The notes beneath the pieces were generated by a model, which saw only the letters and a program-made list of their open reading frames with translations, made no database searches and had not been told where the DNA came from. A stretch of DNA of 11,166 bases from Lentisphaeria bacterium UBA1784. Lineage in GTDB: Bacteria; Verrucomicrobiota; Lentisphaeria; Victivallales; Victivallaceae. The stretch spans positions 285 through 11,450 of the forward strand of contig DCGG01000061.1 of assembly GCA_002315455.1 (NCBI GenBank), read 5' to 3'. The translations under genes were made by a program, and so were the position numbers. Shown here piece by piece: positions 6,247-11,166 of the stretch (its first letter is position 1; each line of letters starts with the position of its first letter).

Positions 6247-8964
6247 TTACTTCTCGCTGATGGCAGCCTGGGCCGCAGCCAGCCGGGCAATGGGCACCCG
6301 GAAGGGACTGCAGGAGACGTAGTTCAGACCGACCTTGTGGCAGAAGGCCACGCTGCGGCCCTCGCCGCCCTGCTCGCCGCAGATGCCGAGTTTCAGTCCC
6401 GGACGGGTGGAACGGCCGCCCTTGGCCGCGATCTCGATGAGCCGGCCGACGCCGTCCACGTCGATGGTCTGGAAGGGGTCCGCGTCGATGATCTTGTTAT
6501 CCAGATATCCGGGGAGGAACCCGCCCACGTCATCCCGGCTGAAACCGAAGGTCATCTGGGTCAGGTCGTTGGTGCCGAAGCTGAAGAACTCGGCCTCCTT
6601 CGCCAGCAGATCCGCCTGAATCGCCGCACGGGGGATCTCGATCATGGTTCCGACCATGTAGTCGATCTTGGCCATCTTGAATTTGGCGGCGACCTCCTTG
6701 GCCACACGCGCAAGGATGTTCTTCTGGAACTTGATCTCCCGCACGTCGCAGGTGACGGGGATCATGATCTCGGGCTTGCACTTGCCGCCGTCGCGAATGA
6801 TCTCAGCCGCGGCTTCCAAAATGGCCCGCATCTGCATTTCGGAGATCTCCGGATAGACGATGCCAAGCCGCACGCCGCGCAATCCCATCATGGGGTTGAC
6901 TTCATGAAGGGCCTCGGCGCGCTTGGCGATCTCACCGACCTTGATGCCGAGGGCATCGGCCAGTTCCTTGCGCTTGGCGGGTTCGCTGGGCACGAACTCA
7001 TGAAGCGGGGGATCCAGCAGGCGGACGGTCACCGGAAGTCCTTCCATGGCAACCAGAGTGTTCTTGATATTCTTCTTGGCATAGGGGAAGAGTTCCTTCA
7101 GCGCCTTGGCACGTTCCTCGGCAGTCTTGGAGAGGATCATCTTCCGCAGGCAGAAGAGCGGCTTCTCGCTGTTCTTGCCGTAGAACATATGCTCGGTACG
7201 GAAGAGACCGATGCCCTCCGCTCCGAACTGACGGGCCACCGCCGCATCCTCTGGGGTATCCGCATTGGTACGGACACCCAGTTTGCGGTATTTATCCACC
7301 AACTTCATGAACTTGACGAAGCGGGGATTCTCGCTGGAATCCATGGTGGCGACCTTGCCGGCATAGACGTATCCCTTGGTTCCGTTCAGGCTGAGGCAAT
7401 CCCCATCCTTCAGCACAACGTCTCCGACTTTGAGGGTCCGGGCGACTTCATTGATGACGAGGGTGCCGGCGCCGACGATGCAGCACTTTCCCCAACCGCG
7501 GCAGACAAGAGCCGCATGACTGGTCATGCCACCGCGGGCGGTCAGAATACCGGTGGCGGCACGCATGCCTTCCACGTCCTCGGGGTTGGTCTCTTCCCGA
7601 GCCATGATGACGGGTTCGCCCTTCTTGGCGGCGGCAACGGCTTCGGCGCTGGTGAAGACCAGACGGCCGACCGCTCCTCCGGGGCCGGCGGGCAGTCCCT
7701 TGGCGATGAGCTTGGCGCTCTTCTCGGCCTTGGGATCAAGGATCGGGTGAAGCAGCTCATCCAACTGCGTGGGAGCGACCCGCATGACGGCGGTCTTCTC
7801 ATCGATCATCTTTTCAGCCAGCATATCCATCGCCATGTTGAGGGCGGCGGTACCGGTCCGCTTGCCGACCCGGCACTGGAGCATGAAAAGTTTCTGCTCC
7901 TGAATGGTGAATTCGATATCCAGCATGTCGTGGTAATGCTTTTCCAACTTGGTGCGGATATTGAAAAGTTGCTTGTAGATGGCAGGATAGAGATCCTCCA
8001 TGGAGGGCAACTTCTTGTTCTGTTCGTTGCTGGTATCCTTGTTGAGGGGGTTGGGAGTCCGGGTCCCGGCGACCACGTCCTCGCCCTGGGCATTGATGAG
8101 CCACTCGCCATAGAACTTGTTGTCGCCGGTGGCAGGATCACGGGTGAATGCCACGCCGGTGGCGCTGGTCTCGCCCATGTTGCCGAACACCATGCTCTGA
8201 ACGTTGACGGCGGTGCCCCAGTCATCGGGAATGCCCTCAATACGGCGGTAGGAGACGGCCTTCTTGCCGTTCCAACTCTTCAGCACGGCGCCGATTCCGC
8301 CCCAGAGCTGCTTCATGGCATCGTCGGGAAATTCGCGGCCGAGGACCTTCTTGATCCTGACTTTGAACTTATCGCAGAGGAGTTTCAGATCGGCCACGGT
8401 CAACTCGGTATCGGACTTGTAGCCTTTCTTCGCCTTGAGTTCATCCATCATGTCGTCCAACTGACGGCGGATCGCCTTGCCTTCGGCGGGTTCGATCCCC
8501 TCGGCCTTCTCCATGACCACGTCGCTGTACATCATGATGAGGCGGCGGTAGGCGTCATAGACGAAACGCTCGTTCCTGGTCTTGGCGATCAAGCCGGGAA
8601 TGGTCTTGGTGGAAAGTCCGACGTTGAGGACGGTTTCCATCATTCCGGGCATGGAACTTCTGGCGCCGGAACGGCAGGAGACCAACAGCGGATTCTTGGG
8701 GTCGCCGAACTTCATGCCCATGGCGGCTTCCACCTGTTTGAGAGCTTCCGCGACCTCTTTTTCCACGCCGGCGGGGAGTTTGTCTCCGCCCTTGAAGTAA
8801 TCAACGCAGCACTCGGTGGTAACGGTGAACCCGGGGGGGACAGGAAGACCCAGTTTGGCCATTTCCGCGAGGTTGGCACCCTTGCCGCCGAGGAGGTTCT
8901 TCATGGAACCGTCGCCTTCGGTGGTCTTGCCGCCGAAACTGTAAACATACTTCTTTTTTGCCAT
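6247..8964 (-). CDS. ppdK: Pyruvate, phosphate dikinase
   Basis: A cytoplasmic enzyme interconverting pyruvate + ATP + phosphate with PEP + AMP + diphosphate, used in PPi-linked glycolysis or gluconeogenesis. The 905 residues are near the family's usual 870-900. The N-terminal nucleotide-binding domain begins MKNLLGGKGANLAEMAKLG (21-39) and includes SCRSGARSSMPGMMETVLN (96-114) and GETSATGVAFTRDPATG (264-280). The phosphohistidine domain carries GGMTSHAALVCRG with catalytic H483, preceded by T481, the position phosphorylated in plant enzymes. The C-terminal PEP/pyruvate barrel shows GLFRTEHMFY (586-595), MMGLRGVRLGI (692-702), FSFGTNDLTQM (794-804) and GICGEQGGE with the catalytic Cys at 862. 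The start is MAKKKYVYSFGG at 8964, with AAAGG 11 bp upstream; a longer frame to 9006 adds an uncharacteristic leader. The lipoprotein gene lies 91 bp upstream on the same strand with no clear terminator between. Confidence 0.97.
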   Translation of the reverse strand: MAKKKYVYSFGGKTTEGDGSMKNLLGGKGANLAEMAKLGLPVPPGFTVTTECCVDYFKGGDKLPAGVEKEVAEALKQVEAAMGMKFGDPKNPLLVSCRSGARSSMPGMMETVLNVGLSTKTIPGLIAKTRNERFVYDAYRRLIMMYSDVVMEKAEGIEPAEGKAIRRQLDDMMDELKAKKGYKSDTELTVADLKLLCDKFKVRIKKVLGREFPDDAMKQLWGGIGAVLKSWNGKKAVSYRRIEGIPDDWGTAVNVQSMVFGNMGETSATGVAFTRDPATGDNKFYGEWLINAQGEDVVAGTRTPNPLNKDTSNEQNKKLPSMEDLYPAIYKQLFNIRTKLEKHYHDMLDIEFTIQEQKLFMLQCRVGKRTGTAALNMAMDMLAEKMIDEKTAVMRVAPTQLDELLHPILDPKAEKSAKLIAKGLPAGPGGAVGRLVFTSAEAVAAAKKGEPVIMAREETNPEDVEGMRAATGILTARGGMTSHAALVCRGWGKCCIVGAGTLVINEVARTLKVGDVVLKDGDCLSLNGTKGYVYAGKVATMDSSENPRFVKFMKLVDKYRKLGVRTNADTPEDAAVARQFGAEGIGLFRTEHMFYGKNSEKPLFCLRKMILSKTAEERAKALKELFPYAKKNIKNTLVAMEGLPVTVRLLDPPLHEFVPSEPAKRKELADALGIKVGEIAKRAEALHEVNPMMGLRGVRLGIVYPEISEMQMRAILEAAAEIIRDGGKCKPEIMIPVTCDVREIKFQKNILARVAKEVAAKFKMAKIDYMVGTMIEIPRAAIQADLLAKEAEFFSFGTNDLTQMTFGFSRDDVGGFLPGYLDNKIIDADPFQTIDVDGVGRLIEIAAKGGRSTRPGLKLGICGEQGGEGRSVAFCHKVGLNYVSCSPFRVPIARLAAAQAAISEK

Positions 8965-9055
8965 TTTCAAATTTGCCTTTCTTCGTTGGCTTACGGGGCC
9001 CCACACGGCATCAGAGGTCCCACTTACTTACGGCCGCAATCGATACAGCAACGGC

Positions 9056-9451
9056 CTACTCAAACTTTCGGATGGTTTTTAAGATCTCCCGTTTCTTCGG
9101 GTTTTTTTCCAATCCGAAAAACATGAACGAACCATGGATAACGACAGGATAGGGAACACCATTGATGTAGGTACGTCCTTTCTCTTTGATCTTCGCAAGA
9201 CGATCCTGCTGGATCTTGGAGGTCTGATCGTACTTGTAGACACCGATCTCCGAACCGGCGATCATATATCCGGTCCCGCTGGTGGCGCGGAAAGGATCCG
9301 GCTCCAACTCCCGGGTCTTTTCGACCTTGATCCCATCTTTTTCAAGGTAGGAACCGAACTCTCCGGTGGCGAGATAATTGTTTTCCACAGCACAACCGCA
9401 GAGCAGAACCACGATGGAAACAACCGCGAACAATCCGGTTAATTTCATCAT
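9056..9451 (-). CDS. Small lipoprotein of unknown function
   Basis: A 131-residue protein I do not recognise. It begins MMKLTGLFAVVSIVVLLCGC: a lysine-started hydrophobic segment ending in a lipobox-like L-C-G-C, so C20 should be lipidated after signal peptidase II cleavage and the protein anchored to a membrane. The mature part is polar, with a lysine-rich stretch (KIQQDRLAKIKEKG), then INGVPYPVVIHGSFMFFGLEKNPKKREI. Start choice: ATG at 9451 or 9448 follows GGAG by 12 or 15 bp and gives a compact signal. The frame extends to an ATG at 9469 and a GTG at 9487, but these would place non-signal residues first and lack a well-spaced Shine-Dalgarno. A good promoter lies upstream, and ppdK follows 91 bp downstream. 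Confidence 0.8.
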   Translation of the reverse strand: MMKLTGLFAVVSIVVLLCGCAVENNYLATGEFGSYLEKDGIKVEKTRELEPDPFRATSGTGYMIAGSEIGVYKYDQTSKIQQDRLAKIKEKGRTYINGVPYPVVIHGSFMFFGLEKNPKKREILKTIRKFE

Positions 9452-9508
9452 TTTTGCAAAATTCTCCATGTCAACAAGAAAAAACACCCTTCCCGGATGA
9501 AACCGTAT

Positions 9509-9537
9509 AATATAGCAGGAGAAACGCCTTTTTTCAA
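9509..9537 (-). promoter_or_regulatory. Sigma70-like promoter of the lipoprotein (and possibly ppdK)
   Basis: On the - strand, -35 TTGAAA (9537-9532) and -10 TATATT (9514-9509) are separated by exactly 17 bp. Transcription would start near 9502, giving a leader of about 50 nt before the lipoprotein ATG. It sits between the end of waaA and the lipoprotein, so the latter need not be part of the waaA operon. Confidence 0.65.
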
Positions 9538-9556
9538 GCGGGGCTATCTTTTTTTA

Positions 9557-9579
9557 CGAAACAACCGTCTGAAAGACAG
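9557..9579 (-). terminator. Weak candidate terminator after waaA
   Basis: On the - strand CTGTCT (9579-9574) pairs with AGACGG (9570-9565) around a 3-nt loop, with one U-G pair, followed by TTGTTTCG. The stem is short and the T-run broken, so readthrough is plausible. It lies directly before the lipoprotein promoter, as expected for a unit boundary. Confidence 0.4.
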
Positions 9580-9583
9580 AGTA

Positions 9584-10861
9584 TCAGAGGAGTTTTTCCA
9601 ATGAATCTATGGTGCGGTCCGTGGCGCCGCAGTTCCGCATCACCACCTCGAAGGCCCTCCGTCCGAGTTCCGCACGCAGAGAGGAATCGGAGAAGAGTTC
9701 CCTCAACCGGGGCGTCAAGTCGGAATCCTGCTCGATGGCGACCAGCGCATCTGCACGGACCAGCGTTTCCAAAATGAAACGGAAGTTTCGCAGGACGTGT
9801 CCGGTGACGATGGCTTTGGAGAGCAGCGCCGGCTCCAGAAGATTGTGGCCTTCGTCGTGTCCGGCAAGGCTCTTGCCCATGATGACGACGTCAGCCCCGG
9901 ACATGAGTTTCATCATCTCGCCGGTGGTATCTGCAAGCAGAACGTCCACAGGTTCCGCGGCGGAAGCACATTTGCTCTTCCGGGCAAAAGAAAGTCCTTT
10001 CTTCCGGAGCATCGCGGCGATATCTCCGCCCCGTTCCGCATGGCGGGGAACAAGGATCAGCTTCAGATCGGCGAAATCCGACTTCAGGGCGAGAAAACTC
10101 TCCGCCACGACTTCTTCCTCTCCGGAGTGGGTGCTGGCAGCCAGAAGGATCTGGTGCTTCCCTGCTCCGAAATAATCCTCCAACCGGGGATCCGGCAGGT
10201 CTGCGGGGACTTTCTGATCGAATTTCATGTTTCCGGAACACTCCACCGATGCCCGGGGAGAAACCGACTTATAGCGGGCGTAATCCGCATCGCTCTGGAC
10301 CAGGATCTTGTCGAATTGAGCAAGCAAAGGCGCAAAAAAGAGCCTTGCACGCCGATATTCTTTTGCCGATTTGTCGCTCATGCGTCCGTTGACCAGCGCA
10401 ACGGGAATCCCCCGGCGCTTGCTTTCGTGAATCAGGTTCGGCCAGATCTCCGTTTCAAAGATCACGAACATCGCAGGCCGGATCACCTGAAACGTCCGCT
10501 TCACCATGCAGAGAAAATCAATGGGACAGAAGATGACGGCCGTGTTTTCGGGACACTTGGTGCGTGCCAGTTCCTGACCTGTGGTGGTGGTAGTGGAGAG
10601 AACGAACTTCCGTTGCGGGTAACGCTCCAGATAGCGGCGGATCATTCCCAATGCGAGCACGGTCTCACCGACGCTGACGGAATGGATCCAGATTGCGCCG
10701 TGATACGCTTTCAGCTCCTCCTGCCGCTCCGGAGAAAATACACCGAACCGCTCTTTGAAGGTGCTTTTCCAGCCGCCGCGGTTCCGCAGTTTGTAAAGCA
10801 AACCGGGCAGAAAAAAGAGGAATCCAATCGGCAGCAGAAGGTTATAAAGGAGATGCATCAT
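9584..10861 (-). CDS. waaA: 3-deoxy-D-manno-octulosonic acid (Kdo) transferase
   Basis: A GT30 glycosyltransferase that moves Kdo from CMP-Kdo onto lipid A precursor at the inner face of the cytoplasmic membrane, in LPS core synthesis. The 425 residues match the usual length. There is an N-terminal membrane-associating helix (about 3-24). IWIHSVSVGE holds the catalytic base E66. STTTTTGQELA (89-99), FETEIWPNL (135-143), NGRMSDKSAKEYRRAR (158-173), SGNMKFD (209-215), AASTHSGEEE (241-250) and VPRHAERGGDI (271-281) are all family landmarks. The usual GHNPLEP appears as GHNLLEP (338-344), preceded by an unusual HDE. The start at 10861 has GGAG 9 bp upstream inside the preceding gene, whose TGA ends 3 bp before this ATG, so the two are probably translationally coupled. 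Its presence implies an LPS-type outer membrane. Confidence 0.95.
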   Translation of the reverse strand: MMHLLYNLLLPIGFLFFLPGLLYKLRNRGGWKSTFKERFGVFSPERQEELKAYHGAIWIHSVSVGETVLALGMIRRYLERYPQRKFVLSTTTTTGQELARTKCPENTAVIFCPIDFLCMVKRTFQVIRPAMFVIFETEIWPNLIHESKRRGIPVALVNGRMSDKSAKEYRRARLFFAPLLAQFDKILVQSDADYARYKSVSPRASVECSGNMKFDQKVPADLPDPRLEDYFGAGKHQILLAASTHSGEEEVVAESFLALKSDFADLKLILVPRHAERGGDIAAMLRKKGLSFARKSKCASAAEPVDVLLADTTGEMMKLMSGADVVIMGKSLAGHDEGHNLLEPALLSKAIVTGHVLRNFRFILETLVRADALVAIEQDSDLTPRLRELFSDSSLRAELGRRAFEVVMRNCGATDRTIDSLEKLL

Positions 10862-10864
10862 GGT

Positions 10865-11166
10865 TCAAAACTCCGCAAAATGGTTTTGGATGTACTCCAC
10901 CGCCTCATCCAGTGAAGACAGGATCTTGGTGCAGTAGCGGGCCATCCACGGACTGCAATCCTTGTACTCGCACGGAGAAAACGCCACAACGAATTTTCCG
11001 AGATCGTGCGCCGCGTAAAAGACTTCCATGCTCGTGCCGATGGAAGGACGATTGTAGTTCACAAGAAGCAGATCGGCTTCCCGGACATCCAGAAGGTCGA
11101 ATTCCACGATCTCGTTGGCGCTGTCTACCTGCCGGTCCACAAATTTCCGGCGCATGGGGTCCAGCA
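10865..11166 (-). CDS. Nucleoside 2-deoxyribosyltransferase-like protein, C-terminal part (5' end outside window)
   Basis: About 100 residues are visible and the frame stays open to the right edge (LDPMRRKF...). The Met at 11155 is therefore probably internal: the segment reads naturally as the DP-M-RR loop of the fold. DLLDVREADLLLVNYNRPSIGTSMEVFYAAHDLGKFVVAF matches the nucleoside 2-deoxyribosyltransferase core, in which the Glu of the GTxxE segment is the nucleophile. CSPWM follows, and a C-terminal helix ends the chain. Family members exchange bases between deoxynucleosides or hydrolyse (deoxy)nucleotides for salvage or pool cleaning; which reaction applies here cannot be judged. The stop lies 3 bp before waaA and carries waaA's Shine-Dalgarno, so the two form an operon. 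Confidence 0.65.
   Translation of the reverse strand, partial: LDPMRRKFVDRQVDSANEIVEFDLLDVREADLLLVNYNRPSIGTSMEVFYAAHDLGKFVVAFSPCEYKDCSPWMARYCTKILSSLDEAVEYIQNHFAEF

Noticed and set aside
8995..9002. GGGGCCCC palindrome in the ppdK leader
   Set aside because: A single short GC palindrome without a loop or partner. There is no riboswitch-like context, and it is too simple to assign.
9032..9056. GGCCG/CGGCC dyad directly after the lipoprotein stop, considered as a terminator
   Set aside because: The stem is only 5 bp around a 15-nt loop and no T-run follows on the - strand.
6337..9126. A 929-codon open frame on the + strand, antisense to ppdK
   Set aside because: It is a mirror of ppdK codon bias. 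Its translation is rich in Gly, His, Asp and Leu with no recognisable domain, and ppdK itself is unmistakable.

Overview
The window is about 11 kb of a moderately GC-rich (by eye mid-50s percent) bacterial chromosome. The gene content points to a Gram-negative, sugar-degrading anaerobe. It has a Kdo transferase (WaaA, so an LPS-bearing outer membrane), a PEP/pyruvate-interconverting dikinase, a large secreted glycosidase and an adjacent PocR-type AraC regulator. The style of the glycosidase (rhamnosidase-like jelly roll followed by a GH42-like barrel) together with the divergent AraC gene recalls Lentisphaerota such as Victivallis. That placement is inference from gene style, not proof. No insertion sequence, prophage, CRISPR array, tRNA or rRNA was recognised.

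Layout. (1) 1-1950, + strand: the C-terminal part of gltX, then a secreted two-domain protein of unknown function with its own Shine-Dalgarno 16 bp downstream, closed by a strong hairpin terminator. (2) 2051-6012: a divergent pair, a PocR/AraC regulator on the - strand and a 915-residue secreted GH42-like glycosidase on the + strand. They are separated by a 356-bp AT-rich region dense in dyads and repeats: a perfect 10-bp inverted repeat, an A/T palindrome, two tandem dyads 16 bp apart, and a direct repeat at both edges. (3) 6013-6246: a convergent 3' region with a possible structured RNA and a bidirectional terminator. (4) 6247-11166, - strand, read right to left: a partial nucleoside 2-deoxyribosyltransferase-like gene, waaA (3 bp apart, translationally coupled), a weak terminator, a good sigma70-like promoter, a small lipoprotein, and ppdK.

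How the genes fit together. The regulator and glycosidase look like a self-contained carbohydrate-sensing and degrading unit: the PocR domain would sense a small molecule and AraC would switch the glycosidase gene. gltX, waaA and ppdK are housekeeping genes of translation, envelope and central carbon metabolism. The most original material is the regulatory DNA at 2891-3250 and the candidate structured 3' UTR at 6056-6152. No wholly new multi-gene system could be supported.
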